Shown here piece by piece: positions 35,381-43,042 of a DNA stretch of 64,000 nt (the stretch's first letter is position 1; each line of letters starts with the position of its first letter). This DNA comes from Deltaproteobacteria bacterium. Its GTDB lineage: Bacteria; Myxococcota_A; UBA9160; UBA4427. The notes below the pieces were generated by a model. It saw only the letters and a program-made list of their open reading frames with translations, searched no databases and was not told where the DNA came from. The stretch lies in contig JADJOR010000002.1 in NCBI GenBank assembly GCA_016713665.1, forward strand, positions 310,001 through 374,000, read 5' to 3'. A program made the translations under genes and the position numbers.

Positions 35381-37615
35381 TCAGGACGTCCCGGCGTTCA
35401 GCTTCTTCCAGTAGTCGACCGCCGCGGGGCTGCGGTAGAAGACCGAGGCGCGCAGGGCCAGGTCCCGGCGCGCGGCGTCGTCGAGCCCGCTGCCCGCGCC
35501 CTCCGAGTAGGTCTGAAGGATCATCCAGGCCGCCTGTCCCTGGCGCGGGTTCTCGTCGAGCAGCGCGCGCAGGCGCGTCCGGGCGGCCGCGACGTCGCCC
35601 GAGTCGATCTCGAGGCGGGCGAGGGCGATCACGGCCTTGCCCTGGTTCGGCTGCTCGGGCTTCGCCGTCGCGGACTCGATCGGGATCGCGTCTGCATAGT
35701 GCTTCGCGGCCCGCTCCTTCTGGCCCGACTCGAGCTCGAGGCCCGCCAGATCGAGCAGCGCGGGAACGTGCTTTGCGTCGAGGGCGAGGGCCTTCTCGAG
35801 ATCGGCTCGAGCCAGCTCGAGCTCTCCCTTGGCGCGGCGGATCGACGCGCGCAGCACGAGCAATCGCGCCGAGTCGCCCGTCTTGGTTTGCGCCTTCTCG
35901 AGATAGGCGAGAGCCTCGTCGTCCCGGTCGAGCTCGACGAGGAGTCGGATGCGGCTCTCGAGCGCCTCGGCGTGGGCGGGATCGAGTACGTCGAGCCCGC
36001 TCTTGTCGATCGCGGCGAGCGCCGCCTCGGGCCCCTCGGTCTGCTCCACGCGTGCGGCGGCCAGCGCGACGGCATGGGGCGCCTGGCCGCGGATGCGCGC
36101 GAGGTGGTTCAGCATCCGGATGCCGAGCTCGCCCGAGCCGGTATCCGAGGCGTACTGGATCAGCTTCTCGGCGACGAGCGGATCGTTCGGGCGTTGCTCG
36201 GTCAGTCGCAGGAGCAGGAACTGCACGCCTTCCATGTCGCCGAGGTCGCGCTGCAGCCCGGCGAGGGCGAGCGAGCTCAGATAGTGCGGGTGCTCCATCC
36301 GGGCGGCCTCCCGGTAATGGGACGCGGCCTTGGTCCAGTCGCCCTTCCGCTCGTAGGCGTGCGCCGCGAGGTAACGAGCGTCGGGATTGTCCGGCCAGAG
36401 CCGGATTCCCTCTTCGAAGCGCTCGATGGCGCGGTCGAGTTCGCCCCGCGCCAGGGCGATGCGCGCCTCGATCAGCGCGCGATGTGCGGGGACGTCGATG
36501 TCGGCGAGGGCCTCTTCGGCTCGTTCGATCTTGCCGAGCTCGAGCAGGAGGTCCGCGCGCGCGAAGCGCCAGTCTTCCCGCTCGACCGGACTGTCGGCGA
36601 TCGCCTGCTCGAGCGCATTCAGCGCCTTCGGGATGTCGCCGGCGATTCCATAGAAGTCGACGAGCGCGAGCCAGACACCTTTCTGTTTCCCGGTCACCGC
36701 CAGCAGGAGCTCCTCGCCCTCCTTCGCGTGGCCCGTCTTCTGGAGCCGATCGGCATAGTCCACTCGGAGGTCGAGGCGGTCTTCGTTCTTCTCGAAGCGC
36801 CGTTCGTAGATGTCCGTGGCACGATCGGCCTCTCCGTGTTCGTCGAAGAACTTGATCGCGGCCTGCACCAGGATCGCGCTGTCCATGCCGTGCTCTTCGA
36901 GGCAATCGTCGAAGCGCTTCTTCGCCCCCTCGACGTCGCCGCGCTCGAAGGTGAAGGTCGCGATCGCCGCACAGAGGCGGGCGGCATCGGCCGGATCCTC
37001 GGATCGAAGCTCGTCCGCTCGAGAAGCCAGCTCCGTGAGCAGCGCCTCCGCCTCCTTTTCGCGACCGAGACCGAGCAGCGCATCGAGTCGCAGGACGTCG
37101 ACCCGGGATTCGTCGGCACCGAGCTCCTCGGCGCGGTCGAGGTCTTCGAGCGCCCGCTCTTCCAGGTTCTCGCGGAGACTGGCCTCGGCGCGGATCAGCA
37201 GGGCGTCCTCGTTTTTCGGCTCGGCCTCGAGAATCCGCGTTGCGGTCTTGATCGCGTCGATGCCGCTTCCGGCTTCGGACTGGGCGCGCGCGAGGAGCAG
37301 GCCGGCCTCCACGAGATGCCCCGGATCGTCGATCGCGCGCGAGAGCGGCCAGACGGCGAGGCTCGGCTGGCCCGAGGCCATCAGGACTTGTCCGTAGCGC
37401 AGCTGGATCTCGGGATCGCCGGGGTTCGAGTCGACGAGGGCGCGCATCTTCGCGAGTCCCTCTTCGTACTTCCCGTCGTTGATCAAGTCGCGTGCCTGCT
37501 CGAAGACGGTCTGCGCATCGGGCTTCGATTCCCGCTGACAGGCAATCAGGAACACGCCGAGGGACGCCACGATGGCGACCCCGACCAACGACCGAACGAT
37601 CCGCGCATCCTTCAT
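35381..37615 (-). CDS. Tetratricopeptide-repeat lipoprotein
   Basis: A 744-aa lipoprotein. GGAGGGGGGCAGG sits directly upstream of ATG 37615, and the signal peptide ends in the lipobox GVFLIAC (Cys26). The mature part is a long array of TPR-like helix pairs starting AQTVFEQARDLINDGKYEEG and including units such as EEALADIDVPAHRALIEARI, RFEEGIRLWPDNPDARYLAA and DLEKALALDAKHVPALLDLA. This resembles the PrsT-type TPR lipoproteins found with PEP-CTERM/exosortase systems, but such arrays are generic and no exosortase is adjacent, so that assignment is tentative. It is divergent from the TonB-dependent receptor and probably scaffolds an outer-envelope complex. Confidence 0.85.
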   Translation of the reverse strand: MKDARIVRSLVGVAIVASLGVFLIACQRESKPDAQTVFEQARDLINDGKYEEGLAKMRALVDSNPGDPEIQLRYGQVLMASGQPSLAVWPLSRAIDDPGHLVEAGLLLARAQSEAGSGIDAIKTATRILEAEPKNEDALLIRAEASLRENLEERALEDLDRAEELGADESRVDVLRLDALLGLGREKEAEALLTELASRADELRSEDPADAARLCAAIATFTFERGDVEGAKKRFDDCLEEHGMDSAILVQAAIKFFDEHGEADRATDIYERRFEKNEDRLDLRVDYADRLQKTGHAKEGEELLLAVTGKQKGVWLALVDFYGIAGDIPKALNALEQAIADSPVEREDWRFARADLLLELGKIERAEEALADIDVPAHRALIEARIALARGELDRAIERFEEGIRLWPDNPDARYLAAHAYERKGDWTKAASHYREAARMEHPHYLSSLALAGLQRDLGDMEGVQFLLLRLTEQRPNDPLVAEKLIQYASDTGSGELGIRMLNHLARIRGQAPHAVALAAARVEQTEGPEAALAAIDKSGLDVLDPAHAEALESRIRLLVELDRDDEALAYLEKAQTKTGDSARLLVLRASIRRAKGELELARADLEKALALDAKHVPALLDLAGLELESGQKERAAKHYADAIPIESATAKPEQPNQGKAVIALARLEIDSGDVAAARTRLRALLDENPRQGQAAWMILQTYSEGAGSGLDDAARRDLALRASVFYRSPAAVDYWKKLNAGTS

Positions 37616-37728
37616 CCTGCCCCCCTCCGACTTTCCCCATCGGCGCTTCGTTCGGGTCCCGTGAGCCGAACCGCGGGCGATCGGCTTCGCGATCGTGCGG
37701 CGGCTCGAGTGTGGCAGGATTTTTGCTC

Positions 37729-37758
37729 TGGACGCGCGGGATTTCACCTTGCTAGAGT
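37729..37758 (+). promoter_or_regulatory. Candidate extended -10 promoter upstream of the TonB-dependent receptor
   Basis: TGGACG at 37729-37734 and TAGAGT at 37753-37758 are separated by 18 bases, and a TG at 37750-37751 makes an extended -10 (TGCTAGAGT). Matches to the sigma-70 consensus are 4 of 6 for both hexamers. It points at the receptor gene starting about 115 bases downstream. Judged by eye only. Confidence 0.3.
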
Positions 37759-37872
37759 CGGCGCGTCTCGTCCCGCGCCCGTTCGAACTTCTGGGATCTC
37801 GGCGAGGGATTAAGCTGCGACCTCAACTCGACTTGGGGCGTTTGGTGGTCCGCGTTGCCCGTGTGCTCCATC

Positions 37873-40440
37873 ATGCCGTCGGTGTTGCCCGCCCGCCATC
37901 GCACCGAACGCGGGAGCGTCGGCCCGTTGCCGTTCGAGTCGAGCTGGCTTCGGCCTTTCGGCCGGCCTTTGGGCAGACGGGCTTGCGTCCTGGCTGCGCG
38001 CCTCCTGCTGCTCCTGGTGCTGACGACCGTGATGCCGCTAGTCCTTGCGGCCCAGGAGAGCCCGTCGACGGCGGGCTCGAGCGCGGATCCCTGGGCCGGC
38101 GTCGAAGAGATGATCGTCTCGGGCGGTAGCGGCGTCGGCGCGCTGCTCGCGGCGCCGACCTCGGTCGTGGCGTTCGACAGCGATGCCCTCAAATCGATCG
38201 GCGCCCTCAACATCGCCAAGCTCGCCGACTACACGCCCAACCTCGAGATCAACTCGCCGTACGCTGCCTCGAATCCGCAGCTCTTCATCCGCGGCGTGGG
38301 GCTCCAGGACAGCAACTCGAATGCGTCGTCCGCGGTCGCGGTGGTGGTCGACAACGTCTACGTGAATTCGCCGGCCGGCCAGCTCGCGGCGCTGCTCGAC
38401 GTCCAGACCGTCGAGGTTCTTCGCGGGCCCCAGGGTGCGAAATACGGGCGCAACGCCTCCGCCGGCGTGGTGCGCATCGTCACGAACCGGCCCGAGCACG
38501 AGGTCAAGGCCGGCACGACGATGACCTACGGCCGCTTCAATCAGGCCGAGGTCGAGGGCTTCATCAACGTTCCCGTGGTCCAGGACGTCGTCGCGACGCG
38601 GATTGCCTTCAAATACGTGCGACGCGACCCGCTCGGGGAGAATCGCTGCCATGACGACAAGAACAACAACTTTCCCGTTTCGAGCATCCCGCTGATCGGC
38701 ACGAAATGCTTCGACGGCCTCGTCCGCGAGCCCAGTCGATTCCGTGATTCGCCGCTCGCTACGCCGCCGAAGCAGGCCAACGACCGGGAGAACTGGTACG
38801 GGCGCTGGGGATTGCTGGTCGAGCCGAACGAGGGCCTGAGCTTCAATCTGAACATCCATGGCGGCGAGAATCTCAGCATGGCGCCCCAGTTCCAGCTTCG
38901 CGGGACGGCCCCCGTGCGGAGCGGACTCACGATCCTTCCCGACATCACGGCGACGGCGAAGCGCTACGTGGATTACGACACCTGCCACGCCTTCCTGCCG
39001 AACGGCGACTGCTTGCGCAACGATCGCTTCCCCGGCGCGGGTGATCCCTTCAGCGGCGACTGGGGACGGGGCGGCAAGGAGCGCCTGATGCTGGCGGGCG
39101 CCACGCTCAATACGGACTGGACCAACGGGCCGTTGAGCTTCACGAGCGTCACGAACGTCGAGACGACGGATCGGGAGATCGTGATCGACTTCGACGCGAC
39201 GCCCTACGTCCAGGCCGACGCTTTTCTCACCGACCGATCCTGGCAGGTTCTCGAGGACGCGAAGCTGATTTGGGACGACGACCAGGGTCTGACTCTGACG
39301 GTCGGCGGGCAGTACATGCAGGAGGAGCTCAACGCCTTCAACAGCATCTGGAACTCGCCGTCGTCGAATCTGCTCCAGGACATCACCCAGGCGACGCTCG
39401 CGCTGGCGGCCTTCGCCTACGTCGAATGGGAGCTGACCGAGAACGTGACGTTCGAGGGCGGGGCGCGCCTGAACTACGAGCGCAAGAACTTCCAGATCAC
39501 CTCGACCTACGCCCCCTTCGTCGACGATCAGATCGTGCTGAGCTCGAGCACGGGATATGAGAATCGCCGCAAGGTCTCGGATCTGACGCAGCCCTCGGGC
39601 GAGATGATCATGCGCTACGAGCCGACGGACGACGTCAAGTTCTACACCCGCTTCACGCGCGGCTTGAAGGGGCGCCATTTCAACGGCAACGCACTCAGCG
39701 ACAACCAATCGATCCAGCCCAAGAAGGCCGAGTACGTCAATGCCTTCGAGGTCGGCTGGGATACGAGATGGTTCGACAGCATCGTGAGCTGGACCGGCGC
39801 GGGGTTCTTCTACGACTACGAGAATCAACAGGTCTACCAGCTGCTCGACGCACAGACCGAGGACGGCAGCCGCGGCTTCGCCGTCCCGCAGCTGATCAAC
39901 GCGAAGGACTCTCGGCTGATCGGGCTCGAGAGCGATCTCACGCTTTCATGGGAGGGGATCCGCTGGTCCAACTCGCTCGGCATGATCTACAGCGAGTACA
40001 GTGATTTCAAGGTTCTCAACGAGACCATCCGAGTCGATCAGACGACTGGCCAGGAGATCAGGACGTTCGACGTCAAGGATTATTCGGGGAATCTGCTCGT
40101 CAACGCCCCGGCGCTCACGCTGGTCGGCTCGATCTCCTATGTATGGGAGGTCACGAACGTCGGGACCTTCACGCCGCGCTTCGACTACCGCTACAAATCC
40201 CAGGTGTTCTTCTCGCCGGAGAACGATTCGCGAATCGGGAACGACCCCTACTGGATGTTCGATGCCCGGCTCGACTACAAGACGCTGGACGGAAACATCG
40301 AGGTCGGAGCATGGATCCAGAACATTCTGGACCAGTTCTATGCGGTGACGGCCTATGATCGGAAGAAGACGGTGGGCGCGATCGTCTACGTACCGTCCCA
40401 GCCGCGAACCTTCGGCGTGACGCTGACGTACCGCTACTGA
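37873..40440 (+). CDS. TonB-dependent outer-membrane receptor
   Basis: A 22-strand-barrel receptor of about 855 aa. Start is uncertain: ATG 37873 or TTG 37855, neither with a good ribosome-binding site. A long basic lead precedes the signal peptide core ARLLLLLVLTTVMPLVLAAQ. Then come a TonB-box-like VEEMIVSGG, the plug domain (ALNIAKLADYTPNLEINS, RGVGLQDSNSNASSAVAVVV, VEVLRGPQGAKYGRNASAG) and the beta barrel with the C-terminal strand TFGVTLTYRY ending in aromatic Tyr. Two Cys-containing loops (ENRCHDDKNNN..., DTCHAFLPNGDC) are unusual extracellular decorations. Such receptors import siderophores, vitamin B12, carbohydrates or hydrophobic substrates using TonB energy; the ligand is unknown. 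The OM protein at 40457 follows by 16 bp. Confidence 0.94.
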   Translation: MPSVLPARHRTERGSVGPLPFESSWLRPFGRPLGRRACVLAARLLLLLVLTTVMPLVLAAQESPSTAGSSADPWAGVEEMIVSGGSGVGALLAAPTSVVAFDSDALKSIGALNIAKLADYTPNLEINSPYAASNPQLFIRGVGLQDSNSNASSAVAVVVDNVYVNSPAGQLAALLDVQTVEVLRGPQGAKYGRNASAGVVRIVTNRPEHEVKAGTTMTYGRFNQAEVEGFINVPVVQDVVATRIAFKYVRRDPLGENRCHDDKNNNFPVSSIPLIGTKCFDGLVREPSRFRDSPLATPPKQANDRENWYGRWGLLVEPNEGLSFNLNIHGGENLSMAPQFQLRGTAPVRSGLTILPDITATAKRYVDYDTCHAFLPNGDCLRNDRFPGAGDPFSGDWGRGGKERLMLAGATLNTDWTNGPLSFTSVTNVETTDREIVIDFDATPYVQADAFLTDRSWQVLEDAKLIWDDDQGLTLTVGGQYMQEELNAFNSIWNSPSSNLLQDITQATLALAAFAYVEWELTENVTFEGGARLNYERKNFQITSTYAPFVDDQIVLSSSTGYENRRKVSDLTQPSGEMIMRYEPTDDVKFYTRFTRGLKGRHFNGNALSDNQSIQPKKAEYVNAFEVGWDTRWFDSIVSWTGAGFFYDYENQQVYQLLDAQTEDGSRGFAVPQLINAKDSRLIGLESDLTLSWEGIRWSNSLGMIYSEYSDFKVLNETIRVDQTTGQEIRTFDVKDYSGNLLVNAPALTLVGSISYVWEVTNVGTFTPRFDYRYKSQVFFSPENDSRIGNDPYWMFDARLDYKTLDGNIEVGAWIQNILDQFYAVTAYDRKKTVGAIVYVPSQPRTFGVTLTYRY

Positions 40441-40456
40441 GCCGAGGACGGGCCCG

Positions 40457-41314
40457 ATGATGGAATACAGGCGGTCGATGTCGCGCACACCCGAACGGAT
40501 CCCGGTCGTACGGCGCGTGCGCGCCTTCGCGCGGTCTTCGGCGGTCTTCGCGGTCTTCCTGCTGATTTCGTCCGTCGCGGGAGCGAGCGAGGGCGAGGAT
40601 CTCCGCGATCGTTTCGGCGTCTTCGTCGATGCGGGGCCCCACGTCATCATCCAGCGGGCGAAGGGCGGCGTCGGGACGAACTTCGGTGTCGAGCACAACA
40701 AGGCCAACATCATCGCGAGCATGACCTTCCGGCTCGGCGGCGGCATCAAGGGCCCCGAGCTCGCCGGAGTCTGGGGGCGACCCCGGCCCGTCCTCTGGGC
40801 GGCCGCCTTGATCCCGTTGAACGCCGCGAGCACGATCGGGACGAAGTTCGTCGAGGGCGTGGTCCAGACGGGTCAGAGGATCGACAGCTCGAAGTTCACG
40901 CTCGAATACCAGACCGGCGGTCTGGTCGCGCTCGGTCTCGAGTTCGAGGTCCCCGTGTTCGACGGATCGATTTCGATCACCCCCGCCTTCGAGAGCCTCA
41001 CCCTCCCCACCCGATATACCGGCCATGTGGAGACCAAGTTTTCGCAGGGCACCAACAATCATCGACTGGACCACAACACGAACATCATCCAATCGTTCGT
41101 CGGACCCGCCCTCCGGCTCGGAGCGCCGACGGTCGTGGTTCGAGGCGTCGCGATCGATTTCTACCTCGATGCCAGCCTGCTGCTCGACGTCGCGGGCACG
41201 CATCGCGCCCAGACCAAGCTCGACCCGGCGAACGGCGATCGGGCGAAGTTCACCTGGGAGACCGGCTCAGGCCTCATCCAGGTCGGCACGGGCATCCAGA
41301 TCCGCTGGCCCTGA
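40457..41314 (+). CDS. Predicted outer-membrane beta-barrel protein
   Basis: A 285-aa protein 16 bp after the receptor, so in the same operon. A signal peptide core (SAVFAVFLLISSVAGA, cleavage near SEGED) follows about 28 basic residues. The mature part alternates hydrophobic and polar residues in beta strands (FGVFVDAGPHVII, KFTLEYQTGGLVALGLEFEV, SISITPAFESLTL, VVVRGVAIDFYLDASLLLDV) and ends TGSGLIQVGTGIQIRWP, with an aromatic near the C-terminus as in outer-membrane barrels. No named family recognised. A partner or accessory role for the receptor is inferred from position. Confidence 0.75.
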   Translation: MMEYRRSMSRTPERIPVVRRVRAFARSSAVFAVFLLISSVAGASEGEDLRDRFGVFVDAGPHVIIQRAKGGVGTNFGVEHNKANIIASMTFRLGGGIKGPELAGVWGRPRPVLWAAALIPLNAASTIGTKFVEGVVQTGQRIDSSKFTLEYQTGGLVALGLEFEVPVFDGSISITPAFESLTLPTRYTGHVETKFSQGTNNHRLDHNTNIIQSFVGPALRLGAPTVVVRGVAIDFYLDASLLLDVAGTHRAQTKLDPANGDRAKFTWETGSGLIQVGTGIQIRWP

Positions 41315-41444
41315 GGGGCCCCCGCTCGACTGCCTGTGAATCGGGCACGGTTGGCTTGGTGCGGGCTGCCGCGGGTTCAGGTGCACGTCGATGGACCCAC
41401 TCCTGCTCTCCCGGGGGAAGAGTTCCGGGCATCGCTGATTTTTC

Positions 41445-41474
41445 TTGAGTTTTTCCGGCGCTTTCGTTTAGGAT
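41445..41474 (+). promoter_or_regulatory. Candidate sigma-70-type promoter for the PEP-CTERM gene
   Basis: TTGAGT at 41445-41450 and TAGGAT at 41469-41474 are separated by 18 bases in a locally A/T-rich patch (TTTTTCTTGAGTTTTTCC) that stands out from the GC-rich surroundings. Both hexamers match consensus at 4 of 6 positions. Transcription would begin near 41481 and give a leader of about 215 bases before the ATG at 41698. Confidence 0.45.
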
Positions 41475-41551
41475 GGCGCGACATGGCAGGCATGGCCGTT
41501 CGGCCCGGGACCCGGGTCGTTCGTCAGGTTTCCCGCCTTGGCCCGGTGGCT

Positions 41552-41571
41552 GAGTGGGTGAGTGGGTGAGA
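41552..41571 (+). repeat. Tandem octamer TGAGTGGG in the PEP-CTERM gene leader
   Basis: TGAGTGGG occurs at 41552-41559 and again at 41560-41567, followed by TGAG. It is within the predicted untranslated leader, upstream of a hairpin formed by TCAGTCG at 41588-41594 and CGACTGA at 41606-41612 (11-base loop). Copy-number change here could alter leader structure; function unknown. Confidence 0.6.
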
Positions 41572-41697
41572 TTGCTGAAGGGCTGATTCAGTCGGGTGTG
41601 GAGCTCGACTGATCCCGGCTCGGGGCGTCCGATCAGACGATCGAGGTCGGATCGAGTCGCACGCATCAAGTCGGTTTAACGAGGAGTAGGGACGATT

Positions 41698-42879
41698 ATG
41701 AAGTCCAGGAATTTGTTCGTTCTGGGTCTGGCGACGAGCCTCCTGCTGGCCGCATCGACGGCATCCGCGGTGGTCGTGGGCCTGCAGCAGCGCTTGTTCG
41801 AAAAGTACGGTGACGGCTCGACGGGACCGGACTCGGTCCCCTGCTGCAACATCACGCCGATGAATCCCGTGCCGACCGTCGATGCCCGCACGATCGGCCA
41901 GAACATGGGCGCCTACTTCGCCGAGTTCAAGAACAAGACCGCGATGGTGGGCAACCTGTTCGGCTTCGGAACGCCCGCCGCGCTCAACGGCAACGGCAAG
42001 CCGTGGTACGGCATCTACAACACCGGAACGGGTGGCGTCACGATCCGCGCCGGTCGCTATACGACCCACCAGTCGCTGATGCTGATCTTCCCCGGCGGCA
42101 ATCTCCGCCGGCTCTCGACGATGGTCGATCGGACCGTGATGGATCTCGTCATGAAGCCGAACAACGGCCCGGGCAACTTCGACTATCTCGGCGCCGGACA
42201 GACTCCGGGCAAGCCGGTCTTCCGGAACAACCTGCCCAACTGCCCGATCGGTGCCCCGGCCTGCTGGACCCCGTATCCCGCGATGGCCGGTCAGCTCCAT
42301 GTCGTCGCGGGCCCGAACCGCTTCGGCGGGACGCGCGCGATCGCCCATGTCCAGAACTCGGCCGGTGTCGACAATGGCTCCATCCCGGGCTTCGGGAACC
42401 GCTTCAACTTCCCGGTCCGGAATGGACCCGGCCAGCCCTTCACCGCGATGAACGTGGTCCGACGCGAGACGGGCAGCGCGACCTTCGCGCAGGTCACGAT
42501 CCCGTCGTCGATGGCGACCTCGGGCATGACCGTCTTCCAGGGTCTCGGCACGGGCTGGTTCACGATCCTGCCCTACACGACGGGCATGGTGCAGGTGATC
42601 GCCTCGACGATCGGCACCCCGATCATGGACTACACGCACCGCACGGACACGGGCTTCAAGAACCTGAACGTGACCGGCATGGGCGGCATCACGGGCCAGC
42701 TCCAGCTGGTCTCGGCCCACCTCCTGCAGTCCCGCGGCGGCATCAACACCAACCTGGGCGGCACGAACATGACCCGCATCACGTTCACGCCGGAGCCGGC
42801 GAGCGCGGCGATGCTCGGCATCGGGGCCCTCGGCCTGATCGGGCTGATCGCCCGCGACCGACGCCGCAACCAGATCTGA
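41698..42879 (+). CDS. PEP-CTERM sorting-signal protein of unknown function
   Basis: A 393-aa exported protein with a textbook signal peptide (MKSRNLFVLGLATSLLLAAS, cleavage after TASA) and a textbook PEP-CTERM tail: FTPEPASAAMLGIGALGLIG then LIARDRRRNQ. By established knowledge the tail is recognised by an exosortase/EpsH system and such proteins are exported to the surface or matrix. The mature part is Gly/Asn/Thr/Pro-rich and beta-like, with cysteines in SVPCCNITP and LPNCPIGAPACWTP, and no recognised domain. AACGAGGAGTAGG about 10 bases before the ATG gives the ribosome-binding site. It has its own promoter-like sequence and a strong terminator, so it is probably a monocistronic, highly expressed gene. 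Confidence 0.9.
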   Translation: MKSRNLFVLGLATSLLLAASTASAVVVGLQQRLFEKYGDGSTGPDSVPCCNITPMNPVPTVDARTIGQNMGAYFAEFKNKTAMVGNLFGFGTPAALNGNGKPWYGIYNTGTGGVTIRAGRYTTHQSLMLIFPGGNLRRLSTMVDRTVMDLVMKPNNGPGNFDYLGAGQTPGKPVFRNNLPNCPIGAPACWTPYPAMAGQLHVVAGPNRFGGTRAIAHVQNSAGVDNGSIPGFGNRFNFPVRNGPGQPFTAMNVVRRETGSATFAQVTIPSSMATSGMTVFQGLGTGWFTILPYTTGMVQVIASTIGTPIMDYTHRTDTGFKNLNVTGMGGITGQLQLVSAHLLQSRGGINTNLGGTNMTRITFTPEPASAAMLGIGALGLIGLIARDRRRNQI

Positions 42880-42883
42880 TCTG

Positions 42884-42911
42884 GAGCCGCCCTCCCTCGT
42901 GAGGGCGGCTC
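42884..42911 (+). other. Perfect 10-bp inverted repeat just after the PEP-CTERM gene
   Basis: GAGCCGCCCT at 42884-42893 pairs with AGGGCGGCTC at 42902-42911 around an 8-base loop. It begins 5 bases after the stop codon. No T tract follows; it may protect the mRNA 3' end or act with the downstream terminator. Confidence 0.65.
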
Positions 42912-42973
42912 GGATCGATCCGGTCCCCGCGTCAGGGTCTGGGCCGGCAGAGCGGCCCGACACGAACGAGAAG

Positions 42974-43014
42974 CGCCCCGTCGAATCCTGAATTCGACGG
43001 GGCGTTTTCCTTTT
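42974..43014 (+). terminator. Intrinsic transcription terminator
   Basis: CGCCCCGTCGAAT at 42974-42986 is perfectly complementary to ATTCGACGGGGCG at 42992-43004 with a 5-base loop (CCTGA), followed by TTTTCCTTTT at 43005-43014. This 13-bp GC-rich stem with a T-rich tail is the clearest intrinsic terminator in the window and separates the PEP-CTERM gene from the cytochrome gene. The preceding AA gives a weaker A tract, so termination on the opposite strand is possible but less likely. Confidence 0.9.
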
Positions 43015-43042
43015 CGGCCAGCGGACCATTAAGCTCGTCGTC

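Noticed and set aside
34186..36855. 889-codon plus-strand frame spanning the helical-repeat and TPR genes
   Set aside because: Composition is Arg/Ser/Gly/Pro-rich without hydrophobic pattern; it crosses two convincing genes in another frame and strand.
41548..41640. tRNA-like start (GGTGGCTGAGTGGG) resembling the D-arm region of tRNA-Ser/Leu
   Set aside because: No T-arm GGTTCGAATCC, no acceptor-stem pairing and no anticodon arm could be found; the similarity comes from the TGAGTGGG repeat.
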